Assembly (NCBI GenBank): GCA_021647885.1
Contig: JAKITV010000002.1
Coordinates: forward strand, 124,001 to 188,000
Origin: Flavobacteriaceae bacterium
GTDB lineage: Bacteria > Bacteroidota > Bacteroidia > Flavobacteriales > Flavobacteriaceae
Reading direction: 5' to 3'
DNA: 64,000 nt
Of this stretch, positions 37,301-45,605 are shown one piece after another (the first letter of the stretch is position 1; every line of letters begins with the position of its first letter). The notes beneath the pieces were generated by a model that saw nothing but the letters and a program-made list of their open reading frames with translations, was not told the DNA's origin and ran no database searches. A program made the position numbers and the translations under genes.

Positions 37301-37953
37301 TCTTTAGCTTTAAATTGCGCAACAACTGTTGTGTCTGTAATATCCTGATAGGTTCCAGGTTGATTCAATTCGTGTGAGCTTAAACCAGTTCCTGCTTTTG
37401 GTGAATATGGCTGGATGGTGTAACCTTTATACAATAAATTCTTATCATAGATTTGTTTGAGCAACCACCAAACACTTTCCATGTATTTTGGTTTGTAGGT
37501 AATATATGGATCGTCCATATTTACCCAATAACCCATTTTTTGAGTGAGGTCATTCCAAACATCTGTATAGCGCATTACAGCTTTTTTACAAGCTGCATTA
37601 TATTCTTCTACTGATATCGTTTTACCAATATCTTCTTTGGTAATTCCGAGTTCTTTTTCAACACCAAGTTCAATAGGTAAGCCATGTGTGTCCCAACCTG
37701 CTTTACGCTTTACCTGAAAGCCTTTTTGGGTTTTGTAACGACAAAAAATATCTTTAATGGCACGAGCCATAACATGATGAATTCCTGGTAAACCATTTGC
37801 AGAAGGAGGTCCTTCAAAAAACACAAACGGTTCGTTGCCTTCACGAGTAGTTACACTTTTTTCGAAGATGTTATTTTCTTCCCAATAGCTAAGAATTTCT
37901 TCTGCTACTTTTGGTAAATCAAGCCCTTTATATTCAGGAAATTTGATGCTCAT
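34399..37953 (-). CDS. ileS: isoleucine--tRNA ligase
   Basis: The 1184-residue class I synthetase charges tRNA-Ile and edits mischarged valine. The HIGH-type region is PSANGLPGIHHVMARAIKD (about 51-69) and KMSKS is present as GQKMSKRLGN (about 730). The CP1 editing domain (TTTPWTLPSNTAL; GTGIVHTAPTFGQDD) is intact, and the anticodon-binding region closes the protein. A Lys/Glu-rich stretch near residues 300-360 (LTKEEEEELYQLYVPYLK) looks like an insertion in the editing domain and probably explains the length, which I recall as slightly above the family norm. It heads the ileS/DksA-like/lspA operon. Confidence 0.97.
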   Translation of the reverse strand: MSIKFPEYKGLDLPKVAEEILSYWEENNIFEKSVTTREGNEPFVFFEGPPSANGLPGIHHVMARAIKDIFCRYKTQKGFQVKRKAGWDTHGLPIELGVEKELGITKEDIGKTISVEEYNAACKKAVMRYTDVWNDLTQKMGYWVNMDDPYITYKPKYMESVWWLLKQIYDKNLLYKGYTIQPYSPKAGTGLSSHELNQPGTYQDITDTTVVAQFKAKEESLPEFLQNEGTLYFLAWTTTPWTLPSNTALTVGNKIDYVLIKTFNEYTGKPINVILAKNLVGKQFGKKYIQAESKLNLLAYKIYKYDTVQFENLGFSFNKEILLTSKILENIKLTKEEEEELYQLYVPYLKSTNNSKIPFHAVKECKGKDLVGIKYEQLLPYALPNDNPENAFRVISGDFVTTEDGTGIVHTAPTFGQDDAMVAKQAKPEVPPLLVKDSEGNLVPLVDLQGRFRPEMGEFAGKYVKNEYYEDGEAPERSVDVELAIKLKEENKAFKVEKYKHSYPNCWRTDKPILYYPLDSWFIKVTNVKDRMFELNETINWKPKSTGEGRFGNWLKNANDWNLSRSRFWGIPLPIWRTEDGKETICIGSVEELKDEMQKAVTKGLIPLDIFEDFEVGNYSEENYDKIDLHKSIVDKIILVSPSGKPMHRESDLIDVWFDSGSMPYAQWHYPFENADLIDKGTTFPANFIAEGVDQTRGWFYTLHTIATIVFDSVAYKNVVSNGLVLDKNGQKMSKRLGNATDPFETLEKYGADATRWYMIANANPWDNLKFDLEGIEEVKRKFFGTLYNTYSFFTLYTNLDKFKYAEADIPLAERPEIDRWILSELHTLIKKVDAFYEDYEPTKAARAVSDFTQDYLSNWFVRLSRRRFWKGDYQQDKISAYQTLYMCMVTIAKLGAPIAPFFMDKLYLDLNSVTNKEAFESVHLADFPKYDDSFIDKVLERKMENAQTISSLVLSLRAKEKIKVRQPLQKIMIPVDSKTQKEEILAVSDLIKHEVNVKEIELLEDASDILVKQIKPNFKALGPRFGKDMKLISSTINKFTSEDINKIEQSGIFAVEINGESIILQLADVEITSQDIEGWLVANEGALTVALDVTLTEDLRKEGIARELVNRIQNLRKDSGFDVTDRIDVMLQKDDKIVKAVHSNIEYIKTETLTEKLEIMDKVNNGIEITFDDVSTKLFIKKH

Positions 37954-38035
37954 TATATCGTTAATTCTATAAGACTGCGAAATTAATGATTTTTAGGAAA
38001 ATAGAGGTTTAAATCAGTTGAATTGTATTATTATT

Positions 38036-38230
38036 TTATCTGATTTTAATTTTTTTTTTCAAATCATTCGAATTATTCATTATAGAATCAATTACTTTAG
38101 TAATAGGCAAAATATGAAGCAACGATTTTAAAGCTTCATTAACTGTTCTCATTTTTTTAGTTGGTATTACCAAATAAAACACCAATACTATTATAAAAGT
38201 TATGCAAAGACTTGAAATTATATTCATCAT
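38036..38230 (-). CDS. small hypothetical membrane protein
   Basis: The 64-residue ORF has one N-terminal membrane segment (IISSLCITFIIVLVFYLVI) followed by a basic, partly amphipathic tail (NDLKKKIKIR). It begins with two consecutive ATG codons and stands between ileS and the AlbA_2 gene without overlap. No family is recognised. Composition is plausible for a small membrane protein, but an AT-rich chance ORF cannot be excluded. Confidence 0.4.
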   Translation of the reverse strand: MMNIISSLCITFIIVLVFYLVIPTKKMRTVNEALKSLLHILPITKVIDSIMNNSNDLKKKIKIR

Positions 38231-38524
38231 TTAGATATTAAGGTAAACAACATTAAATAATTACAATTGATTTTACAGTCTTATAGTTATTGGGTTATTA
38301 ACCACATGTCAACAATTTAACTGTTTATAACTCATGCTTTTTGGTAAGAAAGTTAACAAAAAAATCTTGCGTCATCATGATTAACATCACAAATCAACAA
38401 GATTTTTTATAATTGATTAATAGCTGTGTAAAAGTAAGTTAAACAGCATCTTTTTGTTTATAGAAATACATAGCTGGTAAGAAATACTATATAAATGGTA
38501 ATTATTAGCAAATAGAAATCAAAA
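38231..38524. other. 294-nt non-coding gap
   Basis: The gap between the small membrane ORF and the AlbA_2 gene holds no credible ORF on either strand. The only structured element seen is the long-loop hairpin at 38359-38408; the remainder is AT-rich without obvious repeats. Confidence 0.5.
38359..38408 (-). terminator. terminator-like hairpin after the AlbA_2 gene
   Basis: AAAAAATCTTG (38359-38369) pairs perfectly with CAAGATTTTTT (38398-38408) over 11 bp around a 28-nt loop. The A/T tails suit an intrinsic terminator; the large loop is unusual. Confidence 0.55.
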
Positions 38525-39658
38525 TCAACTATACTTTACCTTTCTTAATATTCTTATAGATTCTTTATAAAGCTCAAAAACTTCATCACTATAGTTTTTA
38601 AAAAGAGGTTTTGCTTCATGTAACTTATCTATAGCTTCATGAAATAAATTGAGGTAACAAATTAAATAAGTAGCAGGCAGGTTTCTTAAATCTATAGCTT
38701 CATTTTTATTTAACGAAATTCCTTTTTTCAACTTTTCTAAAATCGCATTGTTTGAATTGTAAATATGGTGCAATACTTTTTTATCATATTGAGGAGGATT
38801 AAATAAAAGCGTAGTTTCAATAGTATAGGTTACGTTATCTTCAAAACTAATTATAGTTTCTTCTAATTGGTAATACTTGTTTAAATTTTGAAGACCAAGA
38901 TTTACATATTCAATTATTTTAAATTTGTTATCATCAAAAGTTATATACACATCATCGAGGGCAGAATAGAACAACCTCACCTGTTCGTTTATAAGCTCAA
39001 TATCTACTCTCGAGAAAAAGGTTTTGTCTTTAACCATTTTTTTTTGCCCAGCCCAACACACTACAAAATATTCTTTAAACACTTTGTATTGTGGATTGTA
39101 ATCTTTACGCGTATTCATAAAATCGAAAACACCATCAAGCGTATGCTGTATATTGTTTTGAGCATGTTTTTCAATAGCTGAAACAATATTAGAATTCACA
39201 TCTTTTATTTCAATGTCAAAGACTTTAGGCATGCTCATACTTCCATCTCTGAAGAATACTGAGCCACCATAATATTTCCAAATGTTTCTACGTAGGGAAG
39301 TTATTTTTTCAATAGCTCTAATAGTGACCAAACCTACAACTTTAGCATTAGATAAATGTGGGAACGGAATGTTTTCATATTGTACAATTGGAGGATTGGC
39401 TAAATATGCATTTATAAGATTCTGAATTTTACTATCGTCAAAAAAATCCACGCCAATAATTGTATTATCTTCGTCCTCTACACCAATAACGATATAAGAA
39501 TTGTTTTTAGGATTACTGTTTGAAAGCGCACAAATATGCTTTAAGAATTTTGCTTTACCCTCTTTTTGGCTAATATCAATCTTTCGCTTTTTGTCATAGA
39601 AACTATTCTCATCATTATGAGCTAAAAGATTCTTTATTAAAAGGCGTTTGTTAATCAT
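38525..39658 (-). CDS. AlbA_2 (Schlafen-type) domain protein
   Basis: The 377-residue protein has an N-terminal AlbA_2 nucleic-acid-binding domain of about 130 residues (GKAKFLKHICALSNSNPKNNSYIVIGVEDEDNTIIGVDFFDDSKIQNLINAYLANPP). This is often labelled ATP-binding or putative transcriptional regulator. The remaining 240 residues match no family I know. In this region VSAIEKHAQNNIQHTLDGVF and a tail of charged helices are seen. No partner gene (kinase, nuclease, toxin) is adjacent, so a defence or regulatory role is only a possibility. Confidence 0.8.
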   Translation of the reverse strand: MINKRLLIKNLLAHNDENSFYDKKRKIDISQKEGKAKFLKHICALSNSNPKNNSYIVIGVEDEDNTIIGVDFFDDSKIQNLINAYLANPPIVQYENIPFPHLSNAKVVGLVTIRAIEKITSLRRNIWKYYGGSVFFRDGSMSMPKVFDIEIKDVNSNIVSAIEKHAQNNIQHTLDGVFDFMNTRKDYNPQYKVFKEYFVVCWAGQKKMVKDKTFFSRVDIELINEQVRLFYSALDDVYITFDDNKFKIIEYVNLGLQNLNKYYQLEETIISFEDNVTYTIETTLLFNPPQYDKKVLHHIYNSNNAILEKLKKGISLNKNEAIDLRNLPATYLICYLNLFHEAIDKLHEAKPLFKNYSDEVFELYKESIRILRKVKYS

Positions 39659-39663
39659 ATTTA

Positions 39664-39683
39664 TTTTCCGAGAAAGCGGAAAT
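39664..39683. repeat. dispersed palindromic repeat, copy R5
   Basis: TTTTCCG-AGAAA-GCGGAAA forms a short near-perfect hairpin just upstream of the AlbA_2 gene; compare the perfect copy R7 at 46645. Confidence 0.6.
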
Positions 39684-39739
39684 CTGTATATTTATTATTT
39701 TAGTTACTGTTTACTGCAACTGAAAACTGCTTTATAAAA

Positions 39740-40609
39740 TTACGGCACTTTATGTCCTTGACTAGCCTTTAAAATAAAAAACCAATCTTCAAGCTCTAAA
39801 TCTATTGCCAAGGCTATATTTGCATTTGTAATTCTTGTGTTATTTGTTGTTCCGATTACAGGATGAATTTTAGCAGGATGTTTTAATATCCATGCCAAAA
39901 GCAATTGGTCTTTAGTCGCGTTATACTTTTCTTGAAATATTTCTAATTGTTTGTGTAACCGTTTCATTTGTTCGGTCATTTCTTTAAATGTGTTACCTAA
40001 AGGCGACCAAGCCATTGGTATAATCTTTTTAATAATCATTTGATCTAATACGCCATTATACATAGCTAAATGATTAGTGATAGAAAACTCAATTTGATTA
40101 ATTGTTATTGGTACTTCGCTAAAAATTAAGTCAACTTGAGAAGACGTGAAGTTAGACACTCCAAAATCTTTTATTTTTCCTTCTTGAGCTAGTTTAGCAA
40201 TAGCTTCCATAACTTCGCAAGGATGCATTAAAGGGCTTGGTCTGTGCAATAAAAGAGCATCTAAATAATCTGTTTTTAAGTGTTTAAGAGACTCTTCAAC
40301 AGACCAGATAATGTAATCTTTAGAATAATTATAATGCTTTATTTTATTAGTTCTGCTTGTGCCTAAATATTGAATTCCACATTTAGAAACAAGCTGAATA
40401 TCACTTCTATTAATACCGCTTTCGGCAAAGGCAATACCAAATTCAGCTTCTGTTGAATAGTCTCCATAAATGTCGGCATGATCAAAAGTTGTGATATTGT
40501 TCTCTAAACAATGATGAATTAACGAACCCATTTCTTTGGTTTTGAGTTGTTTTCCCCATCGTCCCCAAGCCATTGTTCCTGCTATTACTTGTGAAAATTT
40601 TTCTTTCAT
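39740..40609 (-). CDS. aldo/keto reductase, YdhF-like
   Basis: From ATG 40609 (MKEKFSQVIAGTMAWGRWG) the enzyme is 289 residues; the track start adds seven residues. The NADPH-dependent TIM-barrel reductase tetrad is visible: Asp and Tyr in TFDHADIYGDYSTE, Lys in LVSKCGI, His in LDALLLHRPSP. The ending WILKHPAKIHPVIGTTN is the nucleotide-binding region. Its substrate is not predictable. It is divergent from the bat operon. Confidence 0.92.
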   Translation of the reverse strand: MKEKFSQVIAGTMAWGRWGKQLKTKEMGSLIHHCLENNITTFDHADIYGDYSTEAEFGIAFAESGINRSDIQLVSKCGIQYLGTSRTNKIKHYNYSKDYIIWSVEESLKHLKTDYLDALLLHRPSPLMHPCEVMEAIAKLAQEGKIKDFGVSNFTSSQVDLIFSEVPITINQIEFSITNHLAMYNGVLDQMIIKKIIPMAWSPLGNTFKEMTEQMKRLHKQLEIFQEKYNATKDQLLLAWILKHPAKIHPVIGTTNNTRITNANIALAIDLELEDWFFILKASQGHKVP

Positions 40610-40719
40610 TAAAATATAAATTTGCAACATTAAAAATAATAAACTAAACTTAAAACAGTCTTTTACAAGCTGAATCTTTTAACCAATTATTAACAGCAAA
40701 AAACAAATAAATTTAACAA

Positions 40720-40751
40720 TTTGCGATGTTAAAAAAAGTGAGTTATATTCA
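40720..40751 (+). promoter_or_regulatory. candidate promoter of the bat operon
   Basis: TTTG (40720-40723) is followed after 20 nt by TATATTCA (40744-40751), a near match to TAnnTTTG. This lies 20 nt before the moxR-like ATG at 40772, implying a short leader. Confidence 0.35.
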
Positions 40752-40771
40752 CGCTTGAAAAAAATAACAAA

Positions 40772-41776
40772 ATGATAGAAGATAATAGTACTGTTGATAT
40801 TAAAGCTATTAATGAAAAAATAGAAAAAGAAAGTGCTTTTGTTGATTTACTAACGTTGGAAATAAACAAAGTAATAGTAGGTCAAAAGCACATGGTAGAA
40901 CGTTTGCTTATTGGGTTGCTCGGTCAAGGACATATTTTGCTCGAAGGTGTTCCTGGTCTTGCAAAAACGCTTGCTATAAACTCACTTGCACAAGCAGTGG
41001 ATGGAAGTTTTAGCCGAATACAATTTACACCAGATTTATTACCTGCAGATGTTACAGGAACATTAATTTATAATATGAAGGAGAATGATTTCTCCATTAA
41101 AAAAGGACCCATTTTTGCAAATTTTGTTCTGGCAGATGAGATAAATAGAGCACCTGCCAAAGTGCAATCTGCATTACTGGAAGCCATGCAAGAAAAGCAA
41201 GTAACCATTGGCGATGAGACCTTTATACTAGACAAACCATTTTTGGTTATGGCTACTCAAAACCCAATAGAACAAGAAGGAACATATCCTTTGCCTGAGG
41301 CACAAATCGATCGTTTTATGTTAAAAACAGTTATCGATTATCCAAAGATGGATGAAGAGCAGCTTATTGTTCGTGCAAATTTAAAAGGAGGTTTCGAAAA
41401 AATCAATCCTGTTGTATCTGTTGAGCAAATTTTAAACGCTCAAAAGGCAGTTCGCGAAGTGTATATGGATGAAAAAATAGAAAAATATATTCTCGATATT
41501 ATTTTTGCAACACGTTATCCCGAAAAATATAAACTTCCCGATTTAAAACCTTTAATATCCTTTGGAGCTTCACCTCGTGGAAGTATTAATTTAGCCATGG
41601 CTGCAAAATGTTATGCCTTCATTAAAAGAAGAGGTTATGTAATTCCAGAAGATGTTCGTGCATTAGTTTACGATGTACTGCGTCACAGAATAGGAATTAC
41701 TTATGAAGCTGAAGCCGAAAATGTCACTTCCGAAGATATTATCAATAAGATTGTAAACGAGATAGAAGTACCATAG
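40772..41776 (+). CDS. MoxR-family AAA+ ATPase
   Basis: The 334-residue AAA+ chaperone-like ATPase has Walker A in LEGVPGLAKT, Walker B in FVLADEINRAP, sensor 1 in MATQNPIEQEGTYPLPEAQIDRF, and an arginine-containing C-terminal lid. MoxR proteins work with von Willebrand factor A proteins to mature or assemble partner complexes. It leads an eight-gene run including batA-batE, the usual Bacteroidetes arrangement. Confidence 0.95.
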   Translation: MIEDNSTVDIKAINEKIEKESAFVDLLTLEINKVIVGQKHMVERLLIGLLGQGHILLEGVPGLAKTLAINSLAQAVDGSFSRIQFTPDLLPADVTGTLIYNMKENDFSIKKGPIFANFVLADEINRAPAKVQSALLEAMQEKQVTIGDETFILDKPFLVMATQNPIEQEGTYPLPEAQIDRFMLKTVIDYPKMDEEQLIVRANLKGGFEKINPVVSVEQILNAQKAVREVYMDEKIEKYILDIIFATRYPEKYKLPDLKPLISFGASPRGSINLAMAAKCYAFIKRRGYVIPEDVRALVYDVLRHRIGITYEAEAENVTSEDIINKIVNEIEVP

Positions 41777-41866
41777 GATTTCTGATTTTAGAATGACGAA
41801 TATCGATTTTAGATTTCAATAATTTCAGAAATCGTAAATCATAAATCTACAATCGTAAATTGAACA

Positions 41867-42733
41867 ATGGACACCAAAGAATTACTAAAAAAAGTACGCA
41901 AAATAGAGATCAAGACACGTCGTTTGTCCGATCATATTTTTGGAGGCGAATACCATTCCACCTTCAAAGGACGCGGTATGACTTTTAGTGAAGTACGTCA
42001 GTATCAATATGGAGATGATGTTCGTAATATCGATTGGAATGTAACTGCACGCTATCAAGAACCGTTTATAAAAGTTTTTGAAGAAGAACGTGAACTTACC
42101 ATGATGTTAATGGCAGATGTTTCTGGTAGTGAGTTTTTTGGAACCGAAAGCCAATTTAAAAACGAAATTGTTACCGAAATTGCCGCAACACTTGCATTTT
42201 CGGCAACCCAAAATAATGACAAAATTGGATTAATCTTATTTTCGGATGAAGTAGAGCTTTATATTCCACCAAAAAAAGGAAGATCTCACGTACTTAGGAT
42301 TATTCGGGAATTGATTGAGTTTAAACCAAAAAGCAAACAAACTAATTTGGTTGAAGCGCTAAAGTTTTTATCTAATGTAATGAAGAAAAAAGCAATTGTT
42401 TTTGTGCTTTCCGACTTTATCACAGACGACTACAAGCAAACTCTTAAAATTGTTTCTAAAAAACATGACGTTACAGGAATTAGAGTTTACGATAAAGGCG
42501 AAGAATCTATTCCAAATTTAGGAATGGTGCAAATGCAAGATGAAGAATCTGGAGAGTTATTACTGGTAAATACTGCTTCTAAAAAAGTGAGGCTTAATTA
42601 TGGTAAATTCTATCGAGAGAAAGTAAATTATTATAAAGATAGTTTTGCAAAATCTGGAGCAGGAATTATTAATTGTCGCGTTGACGAAAGCTATGTAAGA
42701 AAATTATTAGGATATTTTAAACAAAGAGGATAA
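41867..42733 (+). CDS. DUF58 domain protein
   Basis: The 288-residue protein is built around the DUF58 signature FSEVRQYQYGDDVRNIDWNVTAR (about 46-68), followed by a VWA-like fold with MMLMADVSGSEFFG in place of a MIDAS motif. DUF58 proteins always accompany MoxR ATPases in such operons. The 90-nt gap before it contains only degenerate repeats (ATTTCTGA/TCAGAAAT arms and AATCGTAAAT units). It is the second gene of the bat operon. Confidence 0.92.
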   Translation: MDTKELLKKVRKIEIKTRRLSDHIFGGEYHSTFKGRGMTFSEVRQYQYGDDVRNIDWNVTARYQEPFIKVFEEERELTMMLMADVSGSEFFGTESQFKNEIVTEIAATLAFSATQNNDKIGLILFSDEVELYIPPKKGRSHVLRIIRELIEFKPKSKQTNLVEALKFLSNVMKKKAIVFVLSDFITDDYKQTLKIVSKKHDVTGIRVYDKGEESIPNLGMVQMQDEESGELLLVNTASKKVRLNYGKFYREKVNYYKDSFAKSGAGIINCRVDESYVRKLLGYFKQRG

Positions 42734-42736
42734 GCT

Positions 42737-42778
42737 GAATTATGAATTTTGAATTACGAATTTTGAATTACGAATTTA
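42737..42778 (+). repeat. three tandem 14-bp repeats spanning a start codon
   Basis: Three units of GAATTAYGAATTTT run in direct tandem. Only the first has T at the variable base, which creates the ATG (42742) used as the start of the next gene; the others have ACG. The last base of unit three differs. Confidence 0.9.
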
Positions 42779-44427
42779 GACAAACAAAGAAATTTGCACT
42801 GTCTTTTTTCTTTGTTCTATATTCTTTTTTCTCTTTTTCTCAAATAGCATCTTCAATAGATTCTACATCTATAAAAATTGGAGAACAGGTTACTTATAAA
42901 ATTGAGGTTGAAGTAGATTCAACAGACTTCGTTGTGTTTCCCGAAGGGCAAACATTTTTACCTTTAGAAGTAATAGAGTCTTATAAAGTTGATACGACAA
43001 AATTAAATGATAAATTCAACCTTATTAAAAAGTATGGATTAACACAATTCGATTCAGGGGTTTACACCATCCCAAGACAAAAAATAATAATTGGCACTAA
43101 AACATTCTTAACCGATTCTTTAAAAGTTGAGGTAAATAACATTGTTGTAGATACCACAAAACAAGGGTTATTCGATATAAAACCAATTATTGAAGTCGAT
43201 AAAAGTCCAAGCAATTGGTGGAAATACCTAATCTATACTTTGATAGTTTTGGCTATTATTGCCGGATTATTGTATTGGTTTATATGGAGAGAAAAACCGT
43301 TAACTAAAGAAGAAAAAATTGCGTTACTTCCACCTTATGAACGCGCCAAATTAGCCTTGCAGGAATTGGATAATTCTGAATTTTTACAAAATGAAGAAAT
43401 AAAGGAATATTATTCAGAGTTAACAGGAATTATAAGGAAATACCTTGACGAGAAAGTTTACGATCATGCTTTAGAAAGTACTACGGAAGAATTGATAAAC
43501 AGATTACATCTGTTAAAAGATGGTCAACAAATAGATTTAAGCAAAGAAGATATAAAGAGCATTGAAACTATTTTAAAACGTGCGGATTTAGTAAAATTCG
43601 CTAAATCCAAACCAGATATTGCACTTGCAGAATTAGATAGAAATACAATAGATTTAGAGATTGACCACGTAAAAGAATCACTTCCAGAACCAACCGAAGA
43701 AGAAAAACTGCTCAACCAAAAATATAAAGAAGAACAGGAACGAAAAAAGAAACGCAGAAAAATTATTATAACAATAATCGTTGCAGTATTTATATTGTTT
43801 GCTACACTTACTGGTTTTGTAATAAAATATGGTTTTGAGTATGTAAAAGATAGTATTATTGGTCATGAAAGCAAAGAGTTATTAGAGATTAAGGATTGGG
43901 TAACCAGCGAGTATGGAGCTCCGGGAATTACAATAACTACACCCAAAGTTCTCCAGCGTACTGAAGCTGAAATTCCAGAAGAATTAAAAGGTCAAGTTGA
44001 AGTTGCTATGTTTAGCTTTGGTGGTTTAAATTCAAATATTGATATTATAGTTGGCACCACTAAATTTAAAAACCAAGGACAGGAAAAAGGTCAAGATGGA
44101 GAAAAAGAAAATAAAATAGACTTAAATAAAGCAGCAGAAGGCAGCATAAAAATATTAGAAAGCAAAGGCGTAGAAAATATAATTGTTAAACAAGAACAGT
44201 TTATAACACCTAATGGCGCAGCAGGTTTAAAGACATATGGAACTGCAAGGTTTCCAACTGCAATTCCAGATAAATTTGAAAACGGTAACTATGTGTTACT
44301 CGGTTTTACTACCGAAAATATTTTACAAACCATTATGCTGACCTGGAAAGATAACGATGTGTATGCGGATCAAATAGTAGAACGAATATTAAATTCGATA
44401 GAATTAATTAAACTAGAAGAAGAATAG
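42742..44427 (+). CDS. BatD-like membrane protein of the bat operon
   Basis: The 561-residue protein has an export signal (KKFALSFFFVLYSFFSFSQ) after an atypical N-terminus MNFELRILNYEFRQ, which is encoded by tandem DNA repeats. A beta-rich BatD-like domain (IKIGEQVTYKIEVEVDSTDFVVFPEG) follows, then TM helix WKYLIYTLIVLAIIAGLLYWFIW (about 155-177). A helical cytoplasmic region (PPYERAKLALQELDNSEFLQ...) precedes a second TM near 347-368, and the C-terminal domain is globular. A TTG at 42763 is an alternative start. Placed between DUF58 and batA, it is the common extra member of flavobacterial Bat clusters. Confidence 0.85.
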   Translation: MNFELRILNYEFRQTKKFALSFFFVLYSFFSFSQIASSIDSTSIKIGEQVTYKIEVEVDSTDFVVFPEGQTFLPLEVIESYKVDTTKLNDKFNLIKKYGLTQFDSGVYTIPRQKIIIGTKTFLTDSLKVEVNNIVVDTTKQGLFDIKPIIEVDKSPSNWWKYLIYTLIVLAIIAGLLYWFIWREKPLTKEEKIALLPPYERAKLALQELDNSEFLQNEEIKEYYSELTGIIRKYLDEKVYDHALESTTEELINRLHLLKDGQQIDLSKEDIKSIETILKRADLVKFAKSKPDIALAELDRNTIDLEIDHVKESLPEPTEEEKLLNQKYKEEQERKKKRRKIIITIIVAVFILFATLTGFVIKYGFEYVKDSIIGHESKELLEIKDWVTSEYGAPGITITTPKVLQRTEAEIPEELKGQVEVAMFSFGGLNSNIDIIVGTTKFKNQGQEKGQDGEKENKIDLNKAAEGSIKILESKGVENIIVKQEQFITPNGAAGLKTYGTARFPTAIPDKFENGNYVLLGFTTENILQTIMLTWKDNDVYADQIVERILNSIELIKLEEE

Positions 44428-45432
44428 ATGTTTGAAGGCATAGAATTTATTAACAAACAAATGTTTTGGTTACTGTTATGTATTCCATTGGCTATTCTAT
44501 GGTATGTTTTGAAATATAAACAACAAACAGCAGCGTTTAAAATATCAAGTATTAAAGGGTTTAAAGCTGGCAATTCTTGGCTTCCAAAATTAAAACACTT
44601 AATGTTTGTTTTTCGATTATTGGCATTGGTATTAATTATTACAGCTTTAGCAAGACCTCAAACCGTAGATGTTTCAACTAAAACAAAGACCACAAGAGGT
44701 ATTGATATTGTAATGGCTATAGATGTTTCTGCAAGTATGTTGGCAAAAGATTTAAAACCGAATCGTCTTGAAGCACTAAAAAATGTAGCTGCCGAGTTTA
44801 TTAAAGGACGACCAAACGACAGAATAGGATTAGTAGAATACGCTGGAGAAAGTTATACTAAAACTCCAATCACAAGCGATAAGTCTATTGTTTTAAGGTC
44901 TTTAAGAGAGATAAAATACAATAATATAATTGAAGGCGGAACAGCAATTGGAATGGGTTTAGCCACTTCGGTTAACAGAATAAAAGATAGTAAAGCCAAA
45001 AGCAAAGTGATTATTTTACTAACCGATGGTGTAAACAATTCAGGGTTTATAGATCCAAATACAGCAAGCGAACTTGCAGTAGAATATGGAATTAAAACCT
45101 ACACAATCGGATTAGGAACTAATGGGATGGCTTTGTCTCCTATTGGTCTAAATCGTGATGGGAGTTTTGTGTATAGAAGAGTGAAAGTTGAAATTGATGA
45201 AGAATTGCTAAAAGAAATTGCTGAAGTTACTGGAGGACAATATTTTAGAGCAACTGATAATAAAAAATTAAAAGAAATTTATAAAGAAATAGATAAGTTA
45301 GAAAAAACAGATGTCGAAGAATTTAAATTTTATAATTACGAAGAAAAATTCCGTCCATTGGTTTTACTCGCAGGTCTATTTTTAATGTTAGAGTTGTTAT
45401 TAAGATTTACTGTATTTAGAAGTTTCATTTAA
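44428..45432 (+). CDS. batA: BatA, von Willebrand factor A membrane protein
   Basis: The 334-residue protein has two N-terminal membrane segments (FWLLLCIPLAILWYVL; FRLLALVLIITALA). A VWA domain follows with a complete MIDAS start AIDVSASM (about 97-104), TPITS and LLTDGVN, and a C-terminal TM helix. The family belongs to the aerotolerance Bat complex, thought to act at the inner membrane with MoxR. Its ATG follows the previous stop directly, showing tight coupling. Confidence 0.93.
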   Translation: MFEGIEFINKQMFWLLLCIPLAILWYVLKYKQQTAAFKISSIKGFKAGNSWLPKLKHLMFVFRLLALVLIITALARPQTVDVSTKTKTTRGIDIVMAIDVSASMLAKDLKPNRLEALKNVAAEFIKGRPNDRIGLVEYAGESYTKTPITSDKSIVLRSLREIKYNNIIEGGTAIGMGLATSVNRIKDSKAKSKVIILLTDGVNNSGFIDPNTASELAVEYGIKTYTIGLGTNGMALSPIGLNRDGSFVYRRVKVEIDEELLKEIAEVTGGQYFRATDNKKLKEIYKEIDKLEKTDVEEFKFYNYEEKFRPLVLLAGLFLMLELLLRFTVFRSFI

Positions 45433-45580
45433 AATAAGAAAAGAGATAAAAGAATACAAAACAAAGATAAAACTTTGAATTTTGCTTTTAGAGTTATTTG
45501 TTAGAGTAAAAAAGTTGGAATTTAAAAAATGATATTAGTGAATTCGTGGCAAGGCAAAATAAGCAACAATAAAAAATAAG

Positions 45581-45601
45581 ATTCCCACTTTCGTGGGAAA
45601 T
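45581..45601. repeat. dispersed palindromic repeat, copy R6
   Basis: ATTCCCAC-TTTC-GTGGGAAAT forms a hairpin just 4 nt before the batB ATG at 45606, so it may affect translation. The rest of the 173-nt batA-batB gap shows no ORF. Confidence 0.7.
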
Positions 45602-45605
45602 AAAT

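Noticed and set aside
41777-41866. Possible RNA structure in the moxR-DUF58 gap (ATTTCTGA / TCAGAAAT arms)
   Set aside because: Arms are 8 bp and 39 nt apart amid degenerate AT-rich repeats; more likely repeat decay than a functional element.
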